Origin: JAEXZL01 sp049943125
GTDB taxonomy: Bacteria; Bacillota; Clostridia; Clostridiales; Clostridiaceae
Reading direction: 5' to 3'
Assembly: GCF_049943125.1 (NCBI RefSeq)
Contig: NZ_CP188040.1
Location: 3,472,001-3,536,000, forward strand
Length of the DNA: 64,000 nt
In this document: piece after piece, positions 43,317 through 51,570 of the stretch
How the letters are laid out: each line of letters opens with the position of its first letter
Numbering within the stretch: position 1 is the stretch's first letter
Program-made: the position numbers and the translations under genes
Notes under the pieces: generated by a model
Seen by the model: only the letters and a program-made list of their open reading frames with translations
Told to the model about the DNA's origin: nothing
Databases searched by the model: none

Positions 43317-44066
43317 GTGGTTAGTATTTTTAATAAAAAGAACAAGGATACTACTTCAATAGATATAGATACTAATAATATTCCAAAGCACATAGGTATA
43401 ATTATGGACGGTAATGGAAGATGGGCAAAAAGAAGAAATCTTCCTAGAAGTTATGGGCATAAAGCTGGTGTGGAAACTATCAGAAGAATAATTAAGGAAT
43501 GTAATAGATTAGGAGTTAAATATTTAACCTTGTATGCCTTTTCAACCGAGAATTGGAAAAGACCTGAAGATGAGGTTAATGCTCTAATGGGACTGTTAGT
43601 GGAATATTTAAAAAAAGAATTTAAGGAATTAGATAAAAATCAGGTAGTAATTAACTATATTGGGGATATTTCTAAGTTGCCATTAAGATGTCAGGAAGAA
43701 CTTATTAAAGCTAAGGAAAATACTAAAAGTAATACTGGAGTTGTTATGAATCTAGCTCTCAATTACGGTGGAAGAGCAGAAATTATTGAAGGAATCAATA
43801 GATTTCTCAAGGACCATAATGGAGAAGATAACCTAAAAATTACTGAAGAAATCTTAGAAAACTATCTTTATACTAAGGGTATGCCTGATCCTGATATAGT
43901 AATTAGACCCAGTGGTGAACAAAGATTAAGCAATTTCCTTTTGTGGCAGTGTGCATACACTGAATTTTGGTATTCAGATATATTGTGGCCGGATTTTACG
44001 GAAAAAGATTTGCAGCAGGCTATAATTGATTATCAAAATAGAGAGAGGCGTTTTGGAGGACTTTAA
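43317..44066 (+). CDS. uppS: Undecaprenyl diphosphate synthase (cis-prenyltransferase)
   Basis: The 249-residue protein has the catalytic IIMDGNGRWAKRR, YGHKAGVETIRR, FSTENWKRP and the C-terminal RPSGEQRLSNFLLWQ. It builds the C55 lipid carrier for the cell wall. The start is GTG 43317, with AAGGAGGTATAAG upstream. It leads the uppS-cdsA-dxr-rseP-ispG lipid/isoprenoid cluster; cdsA starts 3 bp after its stop. Confidence 0.97.
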   Translation: MVSIFNKKNKDTTSIDIDTNNIPKHIGIIMDGNGRWAKRRNLPRSYGHKAGVETIRRIIKECNRLGVKYLTLYAFSTENWKRPEDEVNALMGLLVEYLKKEFKELDKNQVVINYIGDISKLPLRCQEELIKAKENTKSNTGVVMNLALNYGGRAEIIEGINRFLKDHNGEDNLKITEEILENYLYTKGMPDPDIVIRPSGEQRLSNFLLWQCAYTEFWYSDILWPDFTEKDLQQAIIDYQNRERRFGGL

Positions 44067-44069
44067 TAT

Positions 44070-44879
44070 ATGAAAGAAACTATAAAGAACAGCAGATACT
44101 TTGGAGCGGTATTAATTGCTCCTTTATTAATATTTCTGTTTATTGGTGGTGTTTACCTAAAATTATTAACCTTTCTTTTAGGTTTTATTGGAATGTATGA
44201 AGTATATAAAGTAATTAGGAGCACTAACAGCTATAAGCCAATACCTTTTTTAGGATATTTTTTACTTATTCTTTATTATGCACTTGGAATGTCTATCGAT
44301 AACCTTGGATATATTATTATATTCTTTACGCTACTTTTATTATGTATACCAGTAATCAATATTGAATACAATTTTATCGATGCATTTATTACCCTTGGAG
44401 TTTTTTTATATGTAGGAGTATTTTTTAGCCTCATAACCAATATATATATGAAGCCCGGTGGTAATTATTTAGTATGGCTTATTTTTATTAGCTCCTGGCT
44501 AGGCGATACAGCCGCTTATTACAGTGGCCGATATTTAGGTAAAAGGAAGTTATGCCCTAAGGTTAGTCCTAAGAAAACTGTAGAGGGATCTATAGGTGGC
44601 TGGTTAGGAAGTATATTAGGCTGTGGGATCTTTGGGATAATAATAGATCCTTATTTATCAATGGATATAGCAATAATCAACTATTTCTTGATAGGTGCTG
44701 CAGCGGGTATCATGGGACAGTTTGGTGATTTAGTTGCTTCTTCTATAAAAAGATACTTTAATGTTAAGGATTATTCCAATTTAATTCCTGGACATGGTGG
44801 TATTTTAGATAGGTTTGATAGTATTATTTATTCCTCTGTTATCATATTCTTTTATTTAACCTTTATAGTAGGAATATAG
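44070..44879 (+). CDS. cdsA: Phosphatidate cytidylyltransferase
   Basis: The 269-residue protein is hydrophobic, with about seven membrane segments, and carries the CDP-DAG synthase signature (SSIKRYFNVKDYSNLIPGHG followed by GILDRFDS). It makes CDP-diacylglycerol from phosphatidate and CTP. GGAGGAC, inside uppS, serves as its binding site. A hairpin terminator separates it from the permease gene. Confidence 0.95.
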   Translation: MKETIKNSRYFGAVLIAPLLIFLFIGGVYLKLLTFLLGFIGMYEVYKVIRSTNSYKPIPFLGYFLLILYYALGMSIDNLGYIIIFFTLLLLCIPVINIEYNFIDAFITLGVFLYVGVFFSLITNIYMKPGGNYLVWLIFISSWLGDTAAYYSGRYLGKRKLCPKVSPKKTVEGSIGGWLGSILGCGIFGIIIDPYLSMDIAIINYFLIGAAAGIMGQFGDLVASSIKRYFNVKDYSNLIPGHGGILDRFDSIIYSSVIIFFYLTFIVGI

Positions 44880-44891
44880 TTAAAATATATT

Positions 44892-44934
44892 TAAAGCTGA
44901 AGTATGTATATGTGCATATCTTCAGCTTTTATAT
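44892..44934 (+). terminator. Terminator after cdsA
   Basis: AAAGCTGAAG (44894-44903) pairs with CTTCAGCTTT (44921-44930), with further TATG/CATA pairing inside. The T run is weak. Confidence 0.75.
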
Positions 44935-44972
44935 TTATATATATAATAGATAAAGTATATATGGAGGTTAAA

Positions 44973-45908
44973 ATGAAGAATGGTTATAAGTTATTATATT
45001 GTATATTCATAATACTGATATTTATAATAATTAATATCCTTATAAGAAGCTATTTTACACCTATATTTTTCATAATTATTTTATATATAATAGCCTCTCC
45101 TATGTATAAGCAAGTTAAAGGATGCATGAAATCTAATAGACTAGCCTCATTAATAACAATATTGATACTAAATATAATATTGATTTTTACTTTATTTTAT
45201 TTGGGAAGCTATATAATTATAACAGTAGATAAGTTAATTAACAGTCTACTCAATAACATACTAATTAAAAGCATAATATTGAAGCTAAATTTTAATATTG
45301 ATATTATTTGGGATAATCTAAGCTCTATTGCTAATCCATTAGTATTAAAAGGTGCAGCTTTTACTGGAGATGCACTTATAACATATTTTATCAGTAATGT
45401 ATCGGTGTTTTTTTTACTTTCAGACAGGGAGGAGTTCATTAACTTTATAAAACTATTCTTATCAAGTGGTTTTATTAGTAAAGTAAAAGAAAATACTAAA
45501 AGTATAAAAAAAATACTTACATTAGAGGTTATTTTAGTACTTTTTTCACTTCTTCAGACTATGGTAGGTTTCATAATTCTAAGAATTCCCGATGGCATAA
45601 TATTATCTATACTCTGCGGATTTTTAGATATTCTACCCTATGTTGGAACTTTTATTGTATTTGCACCTTTAATAATATACAATATATTAGTAAAAGATTA
45701 TATAACAGCAGTAGGATTATTATCCCTTTATACATTAGTTAGTGTCATAAGGCAGCTACTAGAAGCAAAATATATAGGAGATAATTTCAGTATCCATCCA
45801 TTAGTTATAATTCTTTCTCTATACATAGGAATTCAACTATTTGGATTATCAGGAATACTGTTAGGACCTTTGTATGTGATAATTACAAAAGAAGTTATAT
45901 TTAATTAG
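44973..45908 (+). CDS. AI-2E family permease, possibly sporulation YtvI-like
   Basis: The 311-residue protein has about seven to eight membrane helices. Its C-terminal half carries the AI-2E pattern DILPYVGTFIVFAPL, VIRQLLEAKYIGDNFSIHPL and LFGLSGILLGPLYV. The N-terminal third is extremely Ile-rich. I chose ATG 44973 because ATGGAGGTTAA precedes it; an upstream in-frame ATG at 44904 lies in the cdsA terminator. YtvI of Bacillus, a sporulation membrane protein, is in this superfamily, but the substrate is unknown. dxr follows after 9 bp. Confidence 0.85.
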   Translation: MKNGYKLLYCIFIILIFIIINILIRSYFTPIFFIIILYIIASPMYKQVKGCMKSNRLASLITILILNIILIFTLFYLGSYIIITVDKLINSLLNNILIKSIILKLNFNIDIIWDNLSSIANPLVLKGAAFTGDALITYFISNVSVFFLLSDREEFINFIKLFLSSGFISKVKENTKSIKKILTLEVILVLFSLLQTMVGFIILRIPDGIILSILCGFLDILPYVGTFIVFAPLIIYNILVKDYITAVGLLSLYTLVSVIRQLLEAKYIGDNFSIHPLVIILSLYIGIQLFGLSGILLGPLYVIITKEVIFN

Positions 45909-45917
45909 GAGGCTATA

Positions 45918-47072
45918 ATGATAAATATATCCATTATTGGAGTAACTGGCTCCATTGGAACTCAAGCTATTGAGCTTATTAGATCAAATAAAGATAAATA
46001 TAATATAGTAGGTGTATCTGCTCATAAAAACATTGTTAAGCTCATAGAAATTGTTGAAGAATTCTCTGTTAAGCATGTAGCTGTAACAGATAAAGAAAGC
46101 TATAACTCAATTAATAAAATATTAAAAGAAAAAAACATTAAATGTAACGTATATTATGGTATAGACGGCTTAACAAAAATATCTACTCTTCCGGAGGCTC
46201 AAACTGTATTAACCTCAGTAGTAGGAATGGTTGGTTTAGTACCTACCATAGAAGCAATTAGAGCAGGTAAGAATATAGCTCTTGCTAACAAAGAAACCCT
46301 AGTGGTAGCTGGTGAAATTGTTATGCAGGAGGCTAAAAGAAACAATGTTCAAATTCTACCGGTAGATTCTGAGCACAGCGCAATATTTCAGTGTCTTCAA
46401 GGAAACAATATGAATTCCCTTAGTAAAGTATTATTAACTGCTTCTGGTGGTCCTTTTAGAGGAAGGACCTATGAGGATATAAGCAAGGTAAGCTTAGAAG
46501 AAGCATTGAAACATCCAAAATGGAATATGGGAAAGAAAATAACGATAGATTCTGCAACCTTAATGAATAAGGGCTTAGAGGTTATTGAAGCACACTGGTT
46601 ATTTGATTGTCCTTATGATTCTATTGAGGTTATAGTTCATCCTGAGAGCATCATTCATTCAATGGTTCAGTATACTGATGGCAGTGTAATTGCTCAATTA
46701 GGCATGCCTGATATGATACTTCCCATACAATATGCTTTTAATTATCCTAAAAGAGATAAGTGCTTTGTACAAGAGTTAGATTTATTTCAAATAGGAAAGC
46801 TAACCTTTGAAAAACCCGATAGAAGCACCTTTAAGTGCTTAAATCTAGCCTATGAAGCTGGTAAAAAGGGGTCTTTCTATCCTACTATATTAAATGCGGC
46901 TAATGAAGCAGCTGTAGATTTGTTTTTGAAAAGACAAATTTCATTTGTAAATATAGCAGAATTGATTGAGGAATCCCTTAATTTATTTTCCTATTCAGAA
47001 CCATTATCAATTTCCAGAATAATAGATGTTGATAAAGAAATAAAAGATTATATTTATGGAAAAATATTATAG
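45918..47072 (+). CDS. dxr: 1-deoxy-D-xylulose 5-phosphate reductoisomerase
   Basis: The 384-residue protein has the NADPH motif GVTGSIGTQAIEL (the common form is GSTGSIG), ALANKETLVVAGE, LPVDSEHSAIFQ and LTASGGPFRGR. It performs the first committed step of the MEP isoprenoid pathway; ispG two genes later acts in the same pathway. AGGAGGCTATA precedes the start. Confidence 0.97.
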   Translation: MINISIIGVTGSIGTQAIELIRSNKDKYNIVGVSAHKNIVKLIEIVEEFSVKHVAVTDKESYNSINKILKEKNIKCNVYYGIDGLTKISTLPEAQTVLTSVVGMVGLVPTIEAIRAGKNIALANKETLVVAGEIVMQEAKRNNVQILPVDSEHSAIFQCLQGNNMNSLSKVLLTASGGPFRGRTYEDISKVSLEEALKHPKWNMGKKITIDSATLMNKGLEVIEAHWLFDCPYDSIEVIVHPESIIHSMVQYTDGSVIAQLGMPDMILPIQYAFNYPKRDKCFVQELDLFQIGKLTFEKPDRSTFKCLNLAYEAGKKGSFYPTILNAANEAAVDLFLKRQISFVNIAELIEESLNLFSYSEPLSISRIIDVDKEIKDYIYGKIL

Positions 47073-47081
47073 GAGGTTTAT

Positions 47082-48092
47082 ATGTATATAATTGTTGCTT
47101 TATTAGTTTTAGGCTTACTTATAACTATTCACGAACTTGGTCATTTTATTATGGCTAAGGCTAATAATGTTAAGGTTGAAGAATTTTCTATTGGTATGGG
47201 ACCAGAGCTGAAAAAAATTCAAGGTAAAGAAACCCAGTACTCAATAAGACTCTTCCCCATAGGTGGTTATGTAAAAATGTATGGTGAAGAAGAGGATACA
47301 GGAGATCCTAGAGCATTTATGAGTAAAAAGCCTCTTCAGAGGATAAGCATAGTTGCTGCAGGAGTGATAATGAACTTCCTCTTAGCAATATTTCTATTTT
47401 CTATGGTAACACTAGCTAATGGATATGTTAAACCTAATATCAGCGAAGTTGTTGCAAATAGCCCAGCGGAAGCTGCAGGACTAAAGCCAGGAGATATTAT
47501 AACAGAAGTAAATTCTAATAAGGTTTGGACCTTTAGTGATTTATCCTTACATGTATTTATCTCAGAAGGAAATCCTGTGGAAATAAAATATACTAGGCAG
47601 GGCAAGGATTATAAAGCTACAATAACCCCAGCTTTCAATAAAGATGAAGCTGCTTATCAGATAGGAGTCGCACCAACCTTGGAGGAGAAGCCTGGAATTG
47701 GCGAATCTTTGTCTGAGGGCTTTAAAAAATCAGTTTCCACCATAAATCAGGTGGTTTATTCTATTAAAACCATCTTTGCAGGTAAAGCCAGCCTAAATGA
47801 TGTAGGAGGTCCTGTATCTATTATTAGAATATCTGGAGCAGCAGCAAAAGCTGGTATTTGGAATCTATTATCCCTTGCAGCTATGCTCAGTGTACAGCTA
47901 TCAATTTTTAACTTAATTCCTTTCCCTGCTTTAGATGGTGGGTGGCTTTTATTTCTTTTAATTGAGCTTATTACTAGAAGAAAGGTAAGTGATAAAATAG
48001 TTCAAGCGGCTAATTTAGTTGGAATATCAATATTATTTTTGTTAATGATTTTAGTAACTATTAAGGATATATTATTCCCAATTGCATTATAA
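47082..48092 (+). CDS. rseP: Site-2 intramembrane zinc protease RseP/RasP
   Basis: The 336-residue protein has an N-terminal HELGH zinc motif within the first membrane helix (residues 18-22), a central PDZ domain (about 110-185, with SPAEAAGLKPGD) and the C-terminal NLIPFPALDGGW metal-ligand motif. It cleaves membrane-bound regulators such as anti-sigma factors and signal-peptide remnants. AGGAGGTTTAT precedes the start; 9 bp separate it from dxr. Confidence 0.96.
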   Translation: MYIIVALLVLGLLITIHELGHFIMAKANNVKVEEFSIGMGPELKKIQGKETQYSIRLFPIGGYVKMYGEEEDTGDPRAFMSKKPLQRISIVAAGVIMNFLLAIFLFSMVTLANGYVKPNISEVVANSPAEAAGLKPGDIITEVNSNKVWTFSDLSLHVFISEGNPVEIKYTRQGKDYKATITPAFNKDEAAYQIGVAPTLEEKPGIGESLSEGFKKSVSTINQVVYSIKTIFAGKASLNDVGGPVSIIRISGAAAKAGIWNLLSLAAMLSVQLSIFNLIPFPALDGGWLLFLLIELITRRKVSDKIVQAANLVGISILFLLMILVTIKDILFPIAL

Positions 48093-48103
48093 GAGAGGTA
48101 ATT

Positions 48104-49153
48104 ATGGACAGAAAACACACTAGAAAAATAAAGGTTGGAAATATATTTATAGGTGGTGATTCCCCTATAACTGTTCAATCTATGACAAACACTGATACAA
48201 GAAATGTTGCTGCTACTGTTCACCAGATAAAGGAATTAGAAAAATCAGGCTGTGATATTATTAGAAGCGCAGCACCAGACATGGAGGCAGCTAGAGCTTT
48301 AAAAGATATAATAGAACAAATAAGCATTCCTATGGTAGCTGATATACACTTTGATTACAGGCTTGCTTTAGAAGCAGTTAAGTCTGGTGTAGCTGCTTTA
48401 AGGATAAATCCAGGTAATATAGGAAGTATCGATAGAGTTAGGGAGGTTGCTCATGCCGCACTAGATAAGGGTATACCTATAAGAATAGGGGTTAATAGCG
48501 GTTCCTTAGAAAAAAAACTCCTTAATAAATACGGAACAGTTACAGCTGATGCTTTAGTAGAAAGCGCTTTAGGTCATGCAGACATATTGGAGGGCTTAGG
48601 ATTTAAGGATATTGTTATATCCATAAAGTCCTCAGATGTTCCTATGATGATTGAAAGCTATAAGCTCATGTCAGAAAAAGCAGACTATCCTCTTCACTTA
48701 GGAGTAACGGAAGCGGGAACATTATGGAGAGGTACAATAAAATCCTCTATTGGAATAGGTGCTCTTCTAGCACAGGGGATTGGTGATACCATCAGAGTAT
48801 CCTTGACAGGAAGTCCCATTGAAGAAGTGAAGGTAGGAAAGGAAATTCTAAAATCTCTTGGATTAGTGCAGTCAGGAATTCAATTTGTTTCTTGTCCCAC
48901 TTGCGGAAGAACTGAGATTGATCTAATAAAGATAGCAAGGGAAGTAGAAGAAAGACTAAAGGACTGCCCTAAGAATATCAAGGTTGCTATAATGGGATGC
49001 ATTGTTAATGGTCCTGGAGAGGCAAGAGAGGCTGATATAGGTATTGCCGGAGGAAAAAGGGAAGCCTTAATATTCAAAAAAGGTGAAGTTATTAAAAAGG
49101 TAAAAGAAGAAGTCGTTGTAGATGAATTAATGAAAGAGATAGAAAATATGTAA
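48104..49153 (+). CDS. ispG: 4-hydroxy-3-methylbut-2-en-1-yl diphosphate synthase (flavodoxin)
   Basis: The 349-residue protein has the TIM-barrel start VQSMTNTDTRN and the iron-sulfur cysteines in SCPTCGRTE and MGCIVNGPGEA. It performs the penultimate MEP pathway step. AGAGAGGTAATT precedes the start, 11 bp after rseP. In many relatives polC or proS-polC follows; here the cluster ends. Confidence 0.97.
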   Translation: MDRKHTRKIKVGNIFIGGDSPITVQSMTNTDTRNVAATVHQIKELEKSGCDIIRSAAPDMEAARALKDIIEQISIPMVADIHFDYRLALEAVKSGVAALRINPGNIGSIDRVREVAHAALDKGIPIRIGVNSGSLEKKLLNKYGTVTADALVESALGHADILEGLGFKDIVISIKSSDVPMMIESYKLMSEKADYPLHLGVTEAGTLWRGTIKSSIGIGALLAQGIGDTIRVSLTGSPIEEVKVGKEILKSLGLVQSGIQFVSCPTCGRTEIDLIKIAREVEERLKDCPKNIKVAIMGCIVNGPGEAREADIGIAGGKREALIFKKGEVIKKVKEEVVVDELMKEIENM

Positions 49154-49228
49154 TGTAATTCTATATATTTTATAAATTGTGCAAGAAATGAATCAATTGT
49201 CTATATTTGGCTAATTTTTAAATAACAC

Positions 49229-49257
49229 TTGTATTATGATTTTCACTATGTTATTAT
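49229..49257 (+). promoter_or_regulatory. Possible promoter in the ispG-rimP gap
   Basis: TTGTAT (49229-49234) and TATTAT (49252-49257) are 17 nt apart. A transcript from here would meet the hairpin at 49296-49319 after about 35 nt, so it would be attenuated. Confidence 0.35.
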
Positions 49258-49295
49258 AGCCTTATAGATTATTTATTTTATAGTATGCGTTTATT

Positions 49296-49322
49296 AAGAG
49301 TGGGCCTAAACCCGCTCTTTCT
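49296..49322 (+). terminator. Terminator in the ispG-rimP gap
   Basis: AAGAGTGGG (49296-49304) pairs with CCCGCTCTT (49311-49319), one G:U, followed by T-rich sequence. Confidence 0.85.
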
Positions 49323-49336
49323 ATTTGTATCTAATA

Positions 49337-49367
49337 TATTAGTATATTTAATGATTATATACTAATA
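49337..49367. repeat. Perfect inverted repeat upstream of rimP
   Basis: Eleven-bp arms TATTAGTATAT (49337-49347) and its complement (49357-49367) flank 9 nt. It lies 64 nt upstream of rimP; it could be an operator or an RNA hairpin. Confidence 0.6.
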
Positions 49368-49430
49368 AGACTGATTATAGGAAATAATAAACAGTATACT
49401 TGCTTTAATTGAGTGTAAAGGAGGTTTATA

Positions 49431-49895
49431 ATGAAAATTGAGGAACTTTTAAAAGAAGTGGAGACAATAGTGAGTAGTATCGTAGAAAATATGCACTACG
49501 AATTATATCACTTAGAATACGTAAAAGAAAATGGCGAATATTATCTCAGAATATATATCGACACACCATCTGGAATATCCCTTCAGGATTGTGAAAAGGT
49601 CAGTAGGGCTGTTAGTGTTGCTTTAGATGAAAAAGATCCTATTAAGGATCAGTATTATTTAGAGATTTCCTCTCCAGGAATAAATAGATTCCTGCACACT
49701 GAAAAGCACTTCCTTGATAATATAAATAAAAAGGTAAAGATAAACACCACAAAGCCAATTGAAGGTAAAAAAGTAATGATAGGAATCTTAGATCAATATT
49801 CTTCCGAGGAGATAATAGCTCTTATTGATAATAAACCAATAAGTATACCGCTGGATAAGATTAAATCAGTAAATATTGAAGAGGATTTTTCATGA
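49431..49895 (+). CDS. rimP: Ribosome maturation factor RimP
   Basis: The 154-residue protein has the two-domain RimP layout with YELYHLEYVKENGEYYLRIY, DCEKVSRAVS and the YLEISSPGINR block. It helps early 30S assembly. AAGGAGGTTTATA precedes the start. It begins the rimP-nusA-rnpM-ylxQ-infB-rbfA operon conserved across bacteria; nusA is 12 bp away. Confidence 0.96.
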   Translation: MKIEELLKEVETIVSSIVENMHYELYHLEYVKENGEYYLRIYIDTPSGISLQDCEKVSRAVSVALDEKDPIKDQYYLEISSPGINRFLHTEKHFLDNINKKVKINTTKPIEGKKVMIGILDQYSSEEIIALIDNKPISIPLDKIKSVNIEEDFS

Positions 49896-49907
49896 GGAGG
49901 CATTAAA

Positions 49908-50954
49908 ATGAGTGAGGAATTTATTGGTGCATTGCGGGAAATTGTCAAAGAAAAAGGTATAAGTGAGGATTTATTATTCACAACAATTGAAGATGCACTG
50001 GTGGCTGCCTATAAAAAGAACTATGCAAATACGGCAAGCAATGCACAAAATGTAAGAGTGACAATGAACAGAGAAAATGGCGATATCCATGTATATTCTC
50101 GTAAGAACGTGGTAGAAGAAGTTTATGATGATGTAACAGAAATTTCTTTAGAGGAAGCTAAAGCCATTAGCCCTAAGTATGAAATTGAAGATGTTGTTGA
50201 GCTTGAGGTTACACCTAGGACCTTTGGAAGAGTTGCTGCTCAGCTGGCAAAGCAAGTAGTTATACAAAGAATTAAGGAAGCAGAAAGAAATATCATCTAT
50301 AATGAATTTATCGAAAAAGAATATGATATTATTTCTGGTACTGTTATTCGAAAGGATAAAGGTAATGTTTTTGTAGACCTTGGAAGGATTGAAGCAGTCC
50401 TTGGTGCAAACGAACAAATGCCTGGAGAAGATTATAATTTTAACGAAAGATTAAAGTTATATATAGTAGAAGTTAAAAATACTTCTAAGGGTGCTCAAGT
50501 AGTAGTTTCAAGAACTCATCCGGGTTTAGTCAAAAGACTGTTTGAGCTTGAGGTTCCTGAAATATATGAAGGAATCGTTGAGATTAAGAGTATCTCTAGA
50601 GAAGCGGGTTCAAGAACTAAAATTGCTGTTTACTCAAAGGATGAAACAATTGATCCTATGGGAGCATGTGTTGGGCCTAAAGGAATTAGAGTACAGAATA
50701 TAGTTAGTGAATTAAAGAACGAGAAGATTGATATCATAAAATGGAGTAAGCTACCTGAGGAGTATATAGCCAATGCTCTCAGCCCAGCTAAGGTTTTAGA
50801 CGTAACCATTGATGAGGAAAACAAGTCTGCAAAGGTAATAGTAGATGATAATCAATTATCCCTTGCTATTGGAAAAGAAGGACAGAACGTAAGGCTTGCA
50901 GCTAAGCTTACAGGATGGAAAATAGATATCAAGAATAGTTCACAAGCTCAATAA
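49908..50954 (+). CDS. nusA: Transcription termination/antitermination factor NusA
   Basis: The 348-residue protein has an N-terminal RNA polymerase-binding domain, an S1 domain (about 135-200) and two KH domains (DPMGACVGPKGIRVQ and LAIGKEGQNVRLAAKLT). The C-terminal acidic repeats of E. coli are absent, as in other Firmicutes. AGGAGGCATTAA precedes the start. Confidence 0.97.
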   Translation: MSEEFIGALREIVKEKGISEDLLFTTIEDALVAAYKKNYANTASNAQNVRVTMNRENGDIHVYSRKNVVEEVYDDVTEISLEEAKAISPKYEIEDVVELEVTPRTFGRVAAQLAKQVVIQRIKEAERNIIYNEFIEKEYDIISGTVIRKDKGNVFVDLGRIEAVLGANEQMPGEDYNFNERLKLYIVEVKNTSKGAQVVVSRTHPGLVKRLFELEVPEIYEGIVEIKSISREAGSRTKIAVYSKDETIDPMGACVGPKGIRVQNIVSELKNEKIDIIKWSKLPEEYIANALSPAKVLDVTIDEENKSAKVIVDDNQLSLAIGKEGQNVRLAAKLTGWKIDIKNSSQAQ

Positions 50955-50978
50955 TAACCTTTTTAAAGAGGTGAGGTA

Positions 50979-51245
50979 ATGAAAGTCAAGAAGATACCCA
51001 TGAGAATGTGCAATGGGTGTATGGAAATGAAGCCCAAAAAAGAGCTCATAAGAATAGTTAAAAATTCCGAAGGTATATTAAGTGTAGATTTAACTGGTAA
51101 AAAGCCTGGAAGAGGAGCTTATATATGCAGAGATGCTCAATGCCTAGAAAAGGCTATTAAATCTAAAAGGATTAATAAAAATCTAGAGACAAATGTCAGT
51201 GCAGAGATATATGATAATCTGAAAGAGCAGATTATAAATGGATAA
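50979..51245 (+). CDS. rnpM: RNase P modulator RnpM (YlxR)
   Basis: The 88-residue protein has the YlxR pattern RMCNGCMEMKPKKELIRIV, GRGAYICRD and a basic tail. RnpM binds the RNase P RNA and modulates tRNA processing in Bacillus. AGAGGTGAGG precedes the start. Its end overlaps the next gene by 8 bp. Confidence 0.93.
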   Translation: MKVKKIPMRMCNGCMEMKPKKELIRIVKNSEGILSVDLTGKKPGRGAYICRDAQCLEKAIKSKRINKNLETNVSAEIYDNLKEQIING

Positions 51246-51555
51246 CTTTCTGCGTTTTCTATCACTGACAAAAAAATCTGGGCACCTTATTGAAGGATAT
51301 AATAACTCCTTAGGAGTAATGAACAAAAAGAAAATACATTTAGTTATAGTGTCAAAAGAGTTATCCTCAAACTCTGAAAAGAAGTTTACAAATTATTGTG
51401 AAGCTAAAAATATTATAAAAATTAAAGCTTATTCCAAAGAGGAATTAGGAAAAGCTTTAGGTCGCCAAGAGGTTAAGATAGTTTGCATAACAGATGAAAA
51501 TTTAGCAAAAAAACTTATCTCTTTAGCAAAGGAAGCAACACAAACAAAAAGCTAA
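51238..51555 (+). CDS. L7Ae-family RNA-binding protein (YlxQ)
   Basis: The 105-residue protein is an L7Ae/L30e-like domain (LTKKSGHLIEGYNNSL, LVIVSKELSSNSEKKF). The family binds kink-turn RNA. Its ATG overlaps the rnpM stop (ATGGATAA), with no strong binding site, so it depends on translational coupling. The position before infB is standard. Confidence 0.9.
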   Translation: MDNFLRFLSLTKKSGHLIEGYNNSLGVMNKKKIHLVIVSKELSSNSEKKFTNYCEAKNIIKIKAYSKEELGKALGRQEVKIVCITDENLAKKLISLAKEATQTKS

Positions 51556-51570
51556 GCGGGGGTGAATTAT

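Noticed and set aside
44904..44972. 23-residue N-terminal extension of the AI-2E permease
   Set aside because: It overlaps the cdsA terminator, and the ATG behind ATGGAGG is a better start.
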